Source: Polycyclovorans algicola TG408 (GTDB lineage: Bacteria; Pseudomonadota; Gammaproteobacteria; Nevskiales; Nevskiaceae). From it: 64,000 bases of DNA. The notes beneath the pieces were generated by a model that was given only the letters and a program-made list of their open reading frames with translations, did not search any database and was not told the DNA's origin. Below, piece after piece: positions 1 to 9,495 of the stretch. Location of the stretch: the NCBI RefSeq assembly GCF_000711245.1, contig NZ_JOMH01000001.1, forward strand, positions 800,830-864,829, read 5' to 3'. Positions within the stretch are counted from its first letter, which is position 1, and every line of letters starts with the position of its first letter. Position numbers and translations under genes: made by a program.

Positions 1-693
1 ATCGAATTGCTCGGTGACGAACGCCAGGTCATGCACGGCAACTGGAAGCTCTATTCCGAGAACACGCGGGATGCATATCACGGCAGCCTGTTGCACCTGT
101 TTCACGCGACGTTTGGATTGTACCGCTCGACGCAGAAGGGTAGCTGCCGGATGGACGCTCAGGGTCGACACTCGCTGCTGACGGCAACCAAGACAGAGAC
201 CAAGGACCAGGCGGCGACCGGCGGTCTGCGCACCTACCAGGAAGGACAATTCTCGCTTGAAGATCCGTCACTGCTGGCGGGCACACCCGATTTTACGGAC
301 GGGATATCGCTGGCGATCCTGGCGATTTTCCCCAATCTGGTCGTGCATCAGATCGCGAACTCGCTGGCGGTGCGTCACATCCTGCCGCAGTCGGCCGACA
401 AGATGGAATTGGTCTGGACCTATTTCGGCTATTCGGACGACAGCCCGGAGGCACGCGGCTCCCGACTCAAGCAGATGAACCTGGTCGGCCCCGGCGGGCT
501 GATCTCGCTGGAAGACGGCGAGGCTGTGGAGCTCGTGCAGCAGGCCATCGTGCGCGATGGCGACGCCACGTCCTACATCGCGATGGGCGGGCGCAAGGGC
601 GAGCCTCAAGAAAATCTGGTTAACGAGGCACCCATCATCAGCTACTGGGATTACTACCGACGCGCCATGAAGCTGGCGTCATCGACACCCTAG
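1..693 (+). CDS. Rieske oxygenase alpha subunit, C-terminal part (salicylate 5-hydroxylase / anthranilate type)
   Basis: The frame is open from the first base, so the N-terminus with the Rieske cluster lies outside the window. What remains is the catalytic domain: GNWKLYSEN, then Asp24, His27 and His32 (D-x2-H-x4-H) that bind the mononuclear iron. SLEDGEAVEL near residue 170 carries the later acidic ligand region. Sequence style matches NagG (salicylate 5-hydroxylase large subunit) and the complete alpha at 11002. Expected role: hydroxylation of an aromatic carboxylate such as salicylate. No beta subunit follows; it may lie upstream. Family is certain, substrate is inferred. Confidence 0.85.
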   Translation: MELLGDERQVMHGNWKLYSENTRDAYHGSLLHLFHATFGLYRSTQKGSCRMDAQGRHSLLTATKTETKDQAATGGLRTYQEGQFSLEDPSLLAGTPDFTDGISLAILAIFPNLVVHQIANSLAVRHILPQSADKMELVWTYFGYSDDSPEARGSRLKQMNLVGPGGLISLEDGEAVELVQQAIVRDGDATSYIAMGGRKGEPQENLVNEAPIISYWDYYRRAMKLASSTP

Positions 694-735
694 TCGGGCG
701 TCATAACAAACCGAAACACTGCGAGGAGATCAAAA

Positions 736-2238
736 ATGGGCAAAGCAGAACCGACACACACTTCAACCCTGTACCAGGCCGAGTACGGTCATTTCATCAA
801 TGGCAAGTGGGAGGGCAGTGCGAGCGGCGAAAAGATCGGACTCTATAACCCGGCCACGGGTGCCCTGCTGTCCAGCATCCAGTCCGGCAACGCGGCCGAC
901 GCCGTGCGCGCAGTGGAGGCAGCATCCGCTGCATTTCCCTCGTGGAAACAGAGCCGACCCCAGCAGCGTCAGGAAATCCTGTTCGAGATGGCGCGCAGAA
1001 TGCGGGCGCGCATCCAGGACTATGCGATGCTGGAGTCGCTCAACAACGGCAAGCCGTTGATGGAGGCGATGCACTTCGATCTCCCCATGGCGATCGAGCA
1101 GTTCGAGATGTTTGCGGGTTCGGCGTTTCACCTGCACGGAGAATCCATCAGCACCCCCACGGCGCTGGGCATTGTGCACCGCGAGCCACTGGGTGTGTGT
1201 GCACAGATTATTCCGTGGAATGTGCCCCTGATCATGATGGCGGCCAAGATCGCACCGGCGCTTGCGGCGGGAAACACCATCGTGCTCAAGCCCTCAGAGA
1301 TCGTCTGCCTGGGTGTGATGGAATTCTTCAAGCAGATGGCGGACATCATTCCGCCGGGCGTGGTCAACGTCATCACCGGCTATGGCCCCAACATCGGCGA
1401 GGCCCTGGTCACGCATCCGAAGGTGCGCAAAGTTGCGTTCACCGGATCGCGTCCGACAGCGCAGAAACTGATCCAGTACGCCTCGGTCAACGTGATTCCT
1501 CAGACTATGGAACTGGGCGGCAAGTCGGCGAACATTGTCTGCGAAGACGCTGATCTCGATGCTGCGGCAGAAGGCGCCGCGATGTCGGTGGTATTGAACA
1601 AGGGAGAGGTCTGCCTGGCCGGCAGTCGCGTGTTTGTACACGAGAAGATCAAGGACGCGTTCCTGGAAAAGTTTCAGGCCAATCTACGAAAGGTCAAGCT
1701 CGGTGATCCCACCGACCCGACGACGCAGATGGGGCCGCAGGCCTCGAAGATGCAGCTCGACAAGATCAGCAGCTATCTGGAATTGGGTCCCAAGGAAGGC
1801 GCAACCCTGCTCATGGGCGGCAAGGCGGCGAAGGTTTCCGGATTCGACAAGGGCTATTTCATCGAGCCAACAATCTTCACCGATGTGAAGAACAACATGC
1901 GCATTGCGCAGGAAGAAATCTTCGGGCCGGTGTCCACGGTGATTACCTGGAAGGACGACGAGGAAGTCGTGCGCATGGCCAACGACACCACATACGGGCT
2001 CGGTGGTGGGCTGTGGACGCAGAACCTGCGCCGCGCTCACAAGATCACGCAAGCCATCGAGACCGGCACGATCTGGGTCAATCGCTACTACAACTTCGTT
2101 CCCGGGATGCCGGTGGGTGGTTACAAGCAGAGCGGGTTTGGACGCGAGTTTGCGCAGGAAGTGCTGCATCACTACACGCTGACCAAGAGCGTGATCATCA
2201 ATCTCGAAGAAGGCTCTATCGGCGTGTTCGGACGCTGA
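736..2238 (+). CDS. NAD(P)-dependent aldehyde dehydrogenase
   Basis: A full-length (500 aa) ALDH-superfamily enzyme that oxidises an aldehyde to its acid. Visible signatures are the cofactor-binding IIPWNVPL segment, FTGSRPTAQ, the general-base glutamate in MELGGKSAN and the nucleophilic cysteine in [13 protein letters not shown] and the C-terminal [11 protein letters not shown] are also present. A GAGGAG ribosome site precedes the ATG. It sits between an aromatic-carboxylate oxygenase and an extradiol dioxygenase, so an aromatic aldehyde (salicylaldehyde type) or a semialdehyde is the plausible substrate. With NahD- and NahE-type genes in the window, a NahF-like salicylaldehyde dehydrogenase role is attractive but not proven. 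Confidence 0.88.
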   Translation: MGKAEPTHTSTLYQAEYGHFINGKWEGSASGEKIGLYNPATGALLSSIQSGNAADAVRAVEAASAAFPSWKQSRPQQRQEILFEMARRMRARIQDYAMLESLNNGKPLMEAMHFDLPMAIEQFEMFAGSAFHLHGESISTPTALGIVHREPLGVCAQIIPWNVPLIMMAAKIAPALAAGNTIVLKPSEIVCLGVMEFFKQMADIIPPGVVNVITGYGPNIGEALVTHPKVRKVAFTGSRPTAQKLIQYASVNVIPQTMELGGKSANIVCEDADLDAAAEGAAMSVVLNKGEVCLAGSRVFVHEKIKDAFLEKFQANLRKVKLGDPTDPTTQMGPQASKMQLDKISSYLELGPKEGATLLMGGKAAKVSGFDKGYFIEPTIFTDVKNNMRIAQEEIFGPVSTVITWKDDEEVVRMANDTTYGLGGGLWTQNLRRAHKITQAIETGTIWVNRYYNFVPGMPVGGYKQSGFGREFAQEVLHHYTLTKSVIINLEEGSIGVFGR

Positions 2239-2282
2239 GAGCCAAGACTCGAATCACGAATTTTTATACACAGGAAGTCCCC

Positions 2283-3197
2283 ATGTCAGAAGTCAAGGTT
2301 ACAGAGCTGGGCTACATTGGCCTGTCGGTGAGCAATGCCGCCGCGTGGAAGGAATACGCCGCCGAGGTCGTCGGCATGCAGGTGGTAGACGAGGGCGAGA
2401 AGGATCGCTTCTACCTGCGCATGGACCTCTGGCATCACCGAATCGTTGCGCACGTCGGCACCACGGACGATTTGGAATACATCGGCTGGAGAGTGGGTGG
2501 CCCAGATGATCTCGATGCGATGGCGCAGAAGCTCGAACAGGCCGGGTATGCGTACAAGCGCGGCACCGAAGCCGAGGCCAAGGAGCGTCATGTGCTGGGC
2601 CTGATCAAGCTCATGGATCCGGGCGGCATTCCAACCGAGATCTTCTGGGGTCCGCGTGTAGACGCGGGCAAGCCCTTTCATCCTGGCCGCCCGTTGTATG
2701 GACGCTTCGTGACGCTCGACGAGGGCATTGGTCACTGCATCCTGCGGCAGGCCGATGATGATGCGGCGTACAAGTTCTACCGCACCTTGGGTTTGAAGGG
2801 CTCGATCGAGTACCACCTGCCGCTGCCGAACGGCATGACCGCCAAGCCGACCTTCATGCACTGCAACGCGCGCCAGCACTCGGTCGCCTTTGGCCTCGGC
2901 CCCATGCCGAAGCGCATCAATCACCTGATGATCGAGTACACCGATCTGGACGATCTCGGCATCGCTCACGACCTCGTACGCAAGCGAAACATCGATGTGG
3001 CCATCCAGCTTGGCAAGCACTCCAACGACAAGGCCCTGACCTTCTACCACGCCAATCCTTCGGGCTGGCTGTGGGAGCTGGGCTGGGGCGCGGCCAAGGC
3101 ACCGGCGCAGCAGGAGTACTACCACGGCGACATCTTCGGCCACGGCAACGAAGCCGCCGGATACGGCATGGACATCAAGCTCGACGGCGCCAGTTGA
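2283..3197 (+). CDS. Type I extradiol ring-cleavage dioxygenase (VOC fold)
   Basis: A 304-aa, two-domain vicinal-oxygen-chelate extradiol dioxygenase of the BphC/NahC kind. Iron ligands are visible as His151 (GIGHCIL), His214 (INHLMIEY) and Glu265 (WLWELGWG). Active-site His199, His246 and Tyr256 occupy the places of BphC His194, His240 and Tyr249. The reaction is meta cleavage of a dihydroxylated ring, for example 1,2-dihydroxynaphthalene or a larger PAH diol. It directly precedes the chromene carboxylate isomerase, which acts on the cyclised product of this cleavage. This is the only ring-cleavage dioxygenase in the window. The substrate is inferred from context. Confidence 0.92.
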   Translation: MSEVKVTELGYIGLSVSNAAAWKEYAAEVVGMQVVDEGEKDRFYLRMDLWHHRIVAHVGTTDDLEYIGWRVGGPDDLDAMAQKLEQAGYAYKRGTEAEAKERHVLGLIKLMDPGGIPTEIFWGPRVDAGKPFHPGRPLYGRFVTLDEGIGHCILRQADDDAAYKFYRTLGLKGSIEYHLPLPNGMTAKPTFMHCNARQHSVAFGLGPMPKRINHLMIEYTDLDDLGIAHDLVRKRNIDVAIQLGKHSNDKALTFYHANPSGWLWELGWGAAKAPAQQEYYHGDIFGHGNEAAGYGMDIKLDGAS

Positions 3198-3291
3198 ACA
3201 CTGTGCTGGCGGCCCCTTGCGGGCCGCCGGCAATCTTTGCCGAGCGACGCGGTTCACGCGACACCAAAATAATCACGAGGAGGAGACGGCC

Positions 3292-3906
3292 TTGAGCACG
3301 TCCGGGACCATCGAGTTTTTTTTTGACTTTCTGAGTCCGTTTGCCTATCTGACGCAGCAGAAGCTGCCGGCGATGGCACAGCGCTATGGCTATGCACTGC
3401 GCTTCGTGCCCATCGATCTGCCGCGGGCCAAACTCGCGGCGGGCAACACGGGTCCGTCGAACCGTCAGGTTCCCGCCAAACTGCGCTATCTCACCGCCGA
3501 CATGAACCGCTGGGCGCAGCGTTACGGCGTGCCGCTGAGGTTTCCGAAAACCTTCGCTTCCGAACGCATGAACAAGGGCACCTTGTTCGCTCAGGACCGT
3601 GGCCGTGCGCAGGACTATGTCACGGCCGCCTTTTCGAGCGCCTGGGCGCGCGGCGGCGAAGACCTGGACGACCCGGCGCTGCTGGCGAAACTCTCCCGCG
3701 AATTGGGATGGCCGGAGGCGGAGTTCCTGGCATTCCTCGATTCAAGCCAGGCGGCCGAACGTTATGAAGCGCTCAATCTGGAGGCGCATGCCCGCGGTGT
3801 CTTCGGCGTGCCGACCATGCTGATTGGCGAGGAGATGTGGTGGGGCAACGACCGACTCCAGTTTTTCGAAGAATTCCTTCAGCAGCATTCCCTCAAAGCG
3901 GCCTGA
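3292..3906 (+). CDS. nahD: 2-hydroxychromene-2-carboxylate isomerase
   Basis: A 204-aa DsbA-like, kappa-class glutathione transferase fold enzyme. The N-terminal FDFLSPFAYL places the conserved Ser at residue 15 (Ser11 in NahD); FGVPTMLIGEEMWWGNDRL near the C-terminus is the family signature. It isomerises 2-hydroxychromene-2-carboxylate to trans-o-hydroxybenzylidenepyruvate (or PAH homologues) using glutathione. The chosen start is TTG at 3292, eight bases after AGGAGG; an upstream in-frame extension has no such site. The start region contains nine consecutive T residues, a place where sequencing or slippage errors could occur. Its next-step partner, the NahE homologue, lies 38 kb away on the other strand. 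Confidence 0.9.
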   Translation: MSTSGTIEFFFDFLSPFAYLTQQKLPAMAQRYGYALRFVPIDLPRAKLAAGNTGPSNRQVPAKLRYLTADMNRWAQRYGVPLRFPKTFASERMNKGTLFAQDRGRAQDYVTAAFSSAWARGGEDLDDPALLAKLSRELGWPEAEFLAFLDSSQAAERYEALNLEAHARGVFGVPTMLIGEEMWWGNDRLQFFEEFLQQHSLKAA

Positions 3907-3932
3907 TAGCAGCATCACTACGGAGCATAGAG

Positions 3933-5294
3933 ATGAGCAGATTCGACAACCTGGTGGATGTCCGCCACGGCACCCAGAGCAAGCGCGTGTTCTTCGACCG
4001 CGACATATACGAGCTGGAACTGGAGCGCATCTTCGCGCGCTGCTGGCTGTTCCTGACGCACGACAGCGCGATCCCCAATCACGGCGACTTCATCACCACC
4101 AAGATGGGTGAGGATGATGTGATTGTGGCACGGCAGAAGGACGGCAGCATCAAGGCCTTCATCAATTCCTGCCGTCACCGCGGCGCGCAGGTCTGCCCGT
4201 CCGAGGCGGGCAATGCACGCAGCTTCGTCTGCAGCTACCACGGCTGGTCGTACGGCGTAGATGGAAAGCTCGAGAACGTTCCGTTCGAGAAGGAGCTGTA
4301 CAAATGCAAGCTCGACAAATCCGTCAATGGTCTGGTCGAGGCGCGGGTGGAGAGCTATTGCGGATTCGTATACGGCTGTTTCGACAAGGACGCGCCCTCG
4401 CTGTCTGATTATCTGGGCGAAATGAAGTGGTATCTCGACGTCTGGATGGACGCCACCGGTGGTGTCGAACTGCTGGGCCCCCCCAGCCGCTCGGTGCTTG
4501 ACTGCAACTGGAAGACGCCGACCGAAAACTTCGCTGGCGATGCCTACCACGTCGGCTGGACGCACGCGGCGGGGTTGAAGGTGCTGCCAGGGCCTTTGAG
4601 CATGCTTGCTGGCAACGCAGCACTGCCACCGCAGGGTGCCGGTATTCAGGTCGCGACGCGCCATGGTCATGGTGTCGGCGTCCTGTTCGATGCCGGTCCG
4701 GCCCTGCTTTCCGACGTGATCCAGGAGATGTTCGCCTGGCATGCGCGAAAGAAGCCGCTGATCGAAAAGAAGCTCGGTGCCGCCCGTGCACGCTTCTACG
4801 GCTCGCATTTCAACTCTTCGATTTTCCCCAACAACTCGTATCTGTGGGGGACCAACACCTTCAAGATGTGGGCGCCGCGCGGGCCAGGCCAGATCGAGGC
4901 CTTTACCTGGGCCATCGTGGAAAAGGACATGCCGGCGCACCTCAAGGAGGGCATCGCCCGCACCATGCATCGCACCTTTGGTACGGCGGGCATGTTCGAG
5001 GCCGACGACAGCGACAACATGGAGACGATGACGCATCTGAATCGCGGCTTCGTCACGCGCAAGGGCACGCTCAACAGCCAGATGGGCCTGGGTGGAGACC
5101 GCATCGATCCGGATCTGCCGGGTGTGGTCGGAGATTCCGCGATCGGTGAAACCAGCTATCGCGGCTTCTATCGCTTCTACCAGGAAATCCTCAACGCCAA
5201 GACCTGGGCGGACGTGCATGCCAACAACGCGCGCTGGTTCGAGCCGTTGATCGGCGACGCATCGTCCGATGCCGGCAAGGCGGCTGCGGCCTGA
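3933..5294 (+). CDS. PAH/naphthalene-type ring-hydroxylating dioxygenase, alpha subunit
   Basis: A 453-aa oxygenase large subunit. The Rieske [2Fe-2S] ligands are Cys80, His82, Cys100 and His103. The bridging Asp203 and mononuclear iron ligands His206 and His211 fall at almost the same numbers as in naphthalene dioxygenase (205, 208, 213). The third iron ligand lies in the C-terminal EADDSDNMET stretch. The expected reaction is cis-dihydroxylation of an aromatic hydrocarbon. The start at 3933 aligns with homologues; a longer in-frame ATG at 3837 would overlap the isomerase gene. The beta subunit follows 28 bp later, so this is a complete oxygenase. Confidence 0.93.
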   Translation: MSRFDNLVDVRHGTQSKRVFFDRDIYELELERIFARCWLFLTHDSAIPNHGDFITTKMGEDDVIVARQKDGSIKAFINSCRHRGAQVCPSEAGNARSFVCSYHGWSYGVDGKLENVPFEKELYKCKLDKSVNGLVEARVESYCGFVYGCFDKDAPSLSDYLGEMKWYLDVWMDATGGVELLGPPSRSVLDCNWKTPTENFAGDAYHVGWTHAAGLKVLPGPLSMLAGNAALPPQGAGIQVATRHGHGVGVLFDAGPALLSDVIQEMFAWHARKKPLIEKKLGAARARFYGSHFNSSIFPNNSYLWGTNTFKMWAPRGPGQIEAFTWAIVEKDMPAHLKEGIARTMHRTFGTAGMFEADDSDNMETMTHLNRGFVTRKGTLNSQMGLGGDRIDPDLPGVVGDSAIGETSYRGFYRFYQEILNAKTWADVHANNARWFEPLIGDASSDAGKAAAA

Positions 5295-5322
5295 TCCGCA
5301 CGACCACAGGAGAGGAGACAGT

Positions 5323-5868
5323 ATGTCGAACGTTACGACAGCCGCGACGGTTACGGCCAAGGTCAGTGAGGCGGTGCGCACAGAGGGTGAAGCTTTCCTG
5401 TTTCTGGAAGCGCGCCTTCTCGGCACCGGTCAGCAGCGCGCATGGCTCAACGAGATGGTGCATCCCGAGGTGACTTTTAAGGTATCGAGCCGACAGCTCC
5501 GCTCGTCCAAGGACAAGCGCTATACGCAGCCGGATGAGGTCTTCCATTTCGACGACGATTACGGTTCCTTGGACAAGCGAGTGGCGCAGACCGAATCCGG
5601 TCTGCAATGGCGCTCGGATCCGCCGGAGACCCTGCTCTACATCGTCTCCAACGTCGAAGTGTTTGAGGACGAGCGCCCCGGCGATCTGCGGGTGTATTCC
5701 AATGTCCTGATGATCCGCGACCGGCGCGTTTACGAGTCGGACCAGTTCCACTACCGGCGCGACGATGTCCTGCGCCGCAGCGAGGATGGCGCACTGCGAC
5801 TGCTATCGCGCAGCGTGGTCTACGGGCAAAGGTTCGTCCGGGGCAAGAACCTTCTGTTCTTCTTCTAG
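5323..5868 (+). CDS. Ring-hydroxylating dioxygenase beta subunit
   Basis: A 181-aa small subunit of the NahAd/BphA2 family (cystatin/SnoaL-like fold). Typical features are the N-terminal helix with EAFLFLEARLL, the WRSDPPETLLYIVSNVEV core and the terminal GKNLLFFF. It has a structural role in the alpha3beta3 hexamer and carries no cofactor. The start ATG is preceded by AGGAGAGGAG. It pairs with the alpha subunit at 3933. The region from about residue 45 to 75 (positively charged, SSRQLRSSKDKRY) is longer than in benzoate-type beta subunits. Confidence 0.9.
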   Translation: MSNVTTAATVTAKVSEAVRTEGEAFLFLEARLLGTGQQRAWLNEMVHPEVTFKVSSRQLRSSKDKRYTQPDEVFHFDDDYGSLDKRVAQTESGLQWRSDPPETLLYIVSNVEVFEDERPGDLRVYSNVLMIRDRRVYESDQFHYRRDDVLRRSEDGALRLLSRSVVYGQRFVRGKNLLFFF

Positions 5869-5878
5869 GGCGAATGCA

Positions 5879-7513
5879 ATGGCGACCACTGGCATCGCTT
5901 GGCCCGCCGATGCACCCGCGTTCGATTTCGTCATCGTCGGAGCCGGATCCGCAGGCTGCGTGCTCGCGCATCGTCTGAGCGAGGATCCGAAGCTTCGCGT
6001 GCTGCTGATTGAATCGGGCCCGGACCGGCGCGATTTCATCGTGCGCATGCCCAAGGGCTTCGGCAAGCTGATGTTCGATACCAAGCGCGTACGCCGCTTC
6101 GAAACCGAGCCTGAGGAGGGCACGGGCGGGGAGGCCGAGTCCTGGCCACGCGGCTGTATGGTCGGTGGATCCAGTGCCGTCAACGGCCAGTTCTACACGC
6201 GCGGTCAGCCGCAGGACTTTGACGACTGGGAAGCCTGCGGCGCCAGCGGCTGGAGCTGGAAGAATATGGCGCCCTGCTTCAAGGCCTTCGAGGACCATGA
6301 GTTGGGTGCCGACGAGGTGCGTGGCGCCGGCGGTCCCCTGCACGTCGGCTTGCACCCGAACCCGCATCCGCTGGTCGATGCCTTCATCGATGCCGGTGCT
6401 GCCCTGGGTCTGCCCAAGCGTCAGGACATCAACCGTCCCGAGCAGGAGGGCATCGGCTACGTCACGCTCAACATCAAGAACGGCGAGCGTGCCGACGCCT
6501 CGGTGTCGTTCCTGTCGCCTACCGTGCGTGCGCGACCGAATCTGGAAATCTGGGCCGATACGTTCGTCGAGCGGATCCTGTTCGAGGGGCGGCGGGCAGT
6601 CGGAGTGTCCTGCACGCGCAGGGGCGTGAAGCAGGCGGTGCGTGCGCGCACCGAAGTGCTCGTCGCGGGCGGTGCGATCCAGTCTCCGCAGCTATTGCAG
6701 GTTTCGGGCGTCGGTCCGGGCGAGGTGCTTCAAGCCAGCGGCGTGCCGTTGCTGGTCGACGCGCCGGCAGTGGGCAGGCACCTGCGCGAGCACCGCATGA
6801 TGGTCGTGCAGTACCGCATCCATCAGCCGATCAGCCTCAATCCGGAATTCAAGGGCCTTCGCCTGATCCGGAACATGGCCCGGTACCTGATCCAGAAGCG
6901 TGGTCTGATGGCGACCGGCTCGCACGATGCGGTTGCCTTTGTCCGAACCGACCCATCGCTTGACCGCCCCGATGCGGAGCTGGTGATGGCGCCCTTCCTG
7001 GTCAAGCCCGGCAAGTTGAGCATGGCGTTCGAGGATGGACACGGCTTCCAGATCTTCGGCTATCAGCTGCGCCCCGAAAGTCTGGGCAGCATCGAGATCC
7101 GTTCTCCGGACCCGAGCGCGTCGCCGCGCATTCGGCCCAATTTCTTGTCCTCCGCCGTGGACCGGGCAACGAGTGCGCGCATCCTGCGTTACATCCGCAG
7201 CCTGGTTGCGCAGCAGCCTCTTGCCGGATACGCCCCCGAGGAAACGGCACCGGGGCTCGCAGTGGCAACTGACTCGGAGGCGCTGGATTTCCATCGGTGC
7301 TTCGGTGGGCCGGTGATGCATCCTGTAGGGACCTGCCGCATCGGCCCCGAAGGCGTGGGCGCGGTGGACGAGCGACTGCGGGTGCACGGGATCGAGGGTT
7401 TGCGCGTGATCGACGCGTCGGTGTTTCCGACCCAGGTTTCTGCCCACACCCACGCGGCGACGCTTGCGGTGGCCTGGCGTGCCTGCGACCTGATTCGCGA
7501 GGACATCCGATGA
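5879..7513 (+). CDS. GMC-family flavoprotein alcohol dehydrogenase/oxidase
   Basis: A 544-aa glucose-methanol-choline oxidoreductase. The ADP-binding motif FVIVGAGSAG lies at about residues 16-25, followed by IESG, the WPRGCMVGGSSAVNG signature and the C-terminal MHPVGTCRIGP. The catalytic pair is likely His in HPVGTCR and His in SAHTHAAT, where many relatives have Asn. It would oxidise an alcohol to an aldehyde or ketone with FAD. GMC enzymes are not standard parts of PAH operons; here it overlaps the next gene (ATGA at 7510) and follows the dioxygenase beta by 10 bp, so it is probably co-translated. The substrate is unknown; an aryl-alkyl alcohol is one possibility. Confidence 0.88.
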   Translation: MATTGIAWPADAPAFDFVIVGAGSAGCVLAHRLSEDPKLRVLLIESGPDRRDFIVRMPKGFGKLMFDTKRVRRFETEPEEGTGGEAESWPRGCMVGGSSAVNGQFYTRGQPQDFDDWEACGASGWSWKNMAPCFKAFEDHELGADEVRGAGGPLHVGLHPNPHPLVDAFIDAGAALGLPKRQDINRPEQEGIGYVTLNIKNGERADASVSFLSPTVRARPNLEIWADTFVERILFEGRRAVGVSCTRRGVKQAVRARTEVLVAGGAIQSPQLLQVSGVGPGEVLQASGVPLLVDAPAVGRHLREHRMMVVQYRIHQPISLNPEFKGLRLIRNMARYLIQKRGLMATGSHDAVAFVRTDPSLDRPDAELVMAPFLVKPGKLSMAFEDGHGFQIFGYQLRPESLGSIEIRSPDPSASPRIRPNFLSSAVDRATSARILRYIRSLVAQQPLAGYAPEETAPGLAVATDSEALDFHRCFGGPVMHPVGTCRIGPEGVGAVDERLRVHGIEGLRVIDASVFPTQVSAHTHAATLAVAWRACDLIREDIR

Positions 7514-8325
7514 GTGCTGCCCTCGCACGCTTTGCAGACCGCGTGGCGGTGATCACCGGTGCCGCGCAGGGCGTCGGCTACGCCTGCGCCGAGCGCATCG
7601 GGACAGAAGGCGGGCGCATTGTGGTGGCCGATTCCGCGGAAGGGCCCGCGCACGAAGCGGTCGAAGCGCTGCGGCTCAAGGGAATCGACGCTCGCGTAGT
7701 TTGCGTGGATCTGTCGCGGCCTGAGGCTGCGGATGAGGTGATGGCACTCGCGAAGCGCGCATTCGGGCGTCTGGATGTCGTCGTCAACAACGTCGGCGGC
7801 ACGATCTGGAAGAAGCCGTTCTGGCACTACCAGCCGGATGAAATCCGCCAGGAAGTGGAGCGCTCGTTCTGGCCGATGCTGTGGACCGCGCACGCCGCGG
7901 TTCGCGCGCTGCGCCAAAGCGGCGGAGCGATCGTCAACATCGGCTCCAATGCCGTGGATGGCGTCTACCGCGTGCCGTATTCGGCTTGCAAGGGCGCGGT
8001 CGCGGCATTGACCACGGCGCTCGCGGCGGAAGCCGTGGACCTGCGCATCCGCGTGAACTGCGTGGCGCTCGGCGGCACCACGGCGCCGGAACGCAAGACG
8101 CCACGACTGGCTCGCGCGCTCACGCCACAGGAAGTGGAGTGGGAGCGGCAATTTTTGAAGCTCATCGAGGGTGAGGATCTGATGGGCGGATTTTCGAGTG
8201 CCGAGGAGCAGGCGGCCGTCGTGGCCTTCCTCGCCTCGGACGACGCCTCGCATGTCACCGGCGAGATCATCAATACCGGCCGTCGTGGCCGGCGACTGTC
8301 AGACTTTCTGGAGGTACTGCCGTGA
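7510..8325 (+). CDS. cis-dihydrodiol carboxylate dehydrogenase, BenD-like SDR
   Basis: A 271-aa short-chain dehydrogenase. The cofactor loop is TGAAQGVGYA and the active-site Tyr and Lys lie in VPYSACKGAV. The stretch NNVGGTIWKKPF...YQ is distinctive of BenD (1,6-dihydroxycyclohexa-2,4-diene-1-carboxylate dehydrogenase) and XylL. The enzyme would rearomatise the diol made by a benzoate-type dioxygenase with loss of CO2. It overlaps the GMC gene and the following alpha subunit (GTGA at 8322), consistent with one operon. Its length is slightly above BenD, with a basic C-terminal tail. Confidence 0.88.
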   Translation: MSAALARFADRVAVITGAAQGVGYACAERIGTEGGRIVVADSAEGPAHEAVEALRLKGIDARVVCVDLSRPEAADEVMALAKRAFGRLDVVVNNVGGTIWKKPFWHYQPDEIRQEVERSFWPMLWTAHAAVRALRQSGGAIVNIGSNAVDGVYRVPYSACKGAVAALTTALAAEAVDLRIRVNCVALGGTTAPERKTPRLARALTPQEVEWERQFLKLIEGEDLMGGFSSAEEQAAVVAFLASDDASHVTGEIINTGRRGRRLSDFLEVLP

Positions 8326-9494
8326 ATGCACCGATCCAATGGCCCAAGGCGGTCAACGAAATACCCAAAGCCATCTTCACCGATGCCGAGCTGTATGAGC
8401 GCGAGATCGAAACCATCTTCCACGGCGCGCAATGGCACTCGCTGGCGCATCGGGCGGAAATTTCGAAGCCTGGCGATTTCAAGACCATGCTGCTGGGCCG
8501 CATGCCCGTGATCGTCGCCAACGGCGAGGACGGCAAGATTCGCGTCTTCTTCAACAGTTGCACGCATCGCGGCAACCAGGTGGAAACGGCGAGCTGCGGC
8601 AACCGCAAGGCGTTCGAATGTCCGTATCACCGCTGGATGTTCCGTACCAATGGCGAATTGGCGGTCTGCCCGGGCAGCGAAGAGTTTTCGCCGGGCTTCG
8701 ACAAGAAGGCCTACGGCCTGCGCGAGCTCCGCACGGCCGAATTCTGCGGGCTGATTTTTGCCACGGCGAGCGCCGACACCCCGCCCCTCGAGACTTGGCT
8801 GGGCCAGGTGGCGGGTACGCTGGCCGGCGCGCTCGGCGGCGACGGCCGACTCAAGCTGCTGGGCTACCAGAAGGTTCGCTACGCCTCCAACTGGAAAGCG
8901 TATTCCGACAACGATGGCTATCACGCGCCGCTGCTGCATGTGGGCTTTCGTCTGCTCGGCTGGCAGGGCGGGCAGGGCTCCCAGACCCCAACGCCCAATG
9001 GACACCTGGCGTTCGAGTCGCAACTCAAGCCCATCGTCAATCGCGAGTTCCTCAAGGATCCGAGCCTGATCGATCTCAAGGCCACGGATCCGGAGAGCGG
9101 CTCGCGCATCGCGCAACTGTTTCCGCACACCGTCATTACCAAGCATATGGACGTGATCAACGTGCGCTTCGCGACGCCGATCAGCGTGGATTGCACCGAG
9201 GTCCACTACGCTTATTTCGCGCATGCCGACGACAGTGAGGAACTTGTGCGCCATCGTATACGGCAGTCCTCCAACCTTCTTGGTCCCTGCGGCATGATCA
9301 GCATGGAGGACGCATCAATTTTCAACCGTATTCATATCGGCAGCTTCACGCCGGGCAACGCAGCGTTCCAGAAAGGCGTAAAACGTTTCGACGAGGTCGG
9401 GTTCGATGTTAAGCAGAACGACGAGTCCGGCAACCTGCCGAAGTGGAATTACTACTGTGAGCTGATGGGCTTTCAGCGCAGCGAGGTGGCCTGA
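8322..9494 (+). CDS. Rieske oxygenase alpha subunit, divergent aromatic-carboxylate type
   Basis: A 390-aa alpha subunit starting at GTG that overlaps the SDR stop. Rieske ligands are Cys80, His82, Cys100 and His103. The catalytic motif is Asp198, His201, His206 in the unusual context YSDNDGYHAPLLH, where relatives usually have SEN in place of SDN. It is shorter than BenA or NagG (about 420-450 aa), and HRW replaces the usual HGW after the second Rieske Cys-His pair. The beta subunit follows 1 bp later. The preceding BenD-like dehydrogenase suggests an aromatic carboxylate substrate. Confidence 0.88.
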   Translation: MNAPIQWPKAVNEIPKAIFTDAELYEREIETIFHGAQWHSLAHRAEISKPGDFKTMLLGRMPVIVANGEDGKIRVFFNSCTHRGNQVETASCGNRKAFECPYHRWMFRTNGELAVCPGSEEFSPGFDKKAYGLRELRTAEFCGLIFATASADTPPLETWLGQVAGTLAGALGGDGRLKLLGYQKVRYASNWKAYSDNDGYHAPLLHVGFRLLGWQGGQGSQTPTPNGHLAFESQLKPIVNREFLKDPSLIDLKATDPESGSRIAQLFPHTVITKHMDVINVRFATPISVDCTEVHYAYFAHADDSEELVRHRIRQSSNLLGPCGMISMEDASIFNRIHIGSFTPGNAAFQKGVKRFDEVGFDVKQNDESGNLPKWNYYCELMGFQRSEVA

Positions 9495-9495
9495 C

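Noticed and set aside
3918-5426. 502-aa minus-strand frame opposite the alpha subunit gene at 3933
   Set aside because: Antisense shadow of a conserved gene; no domain visible.
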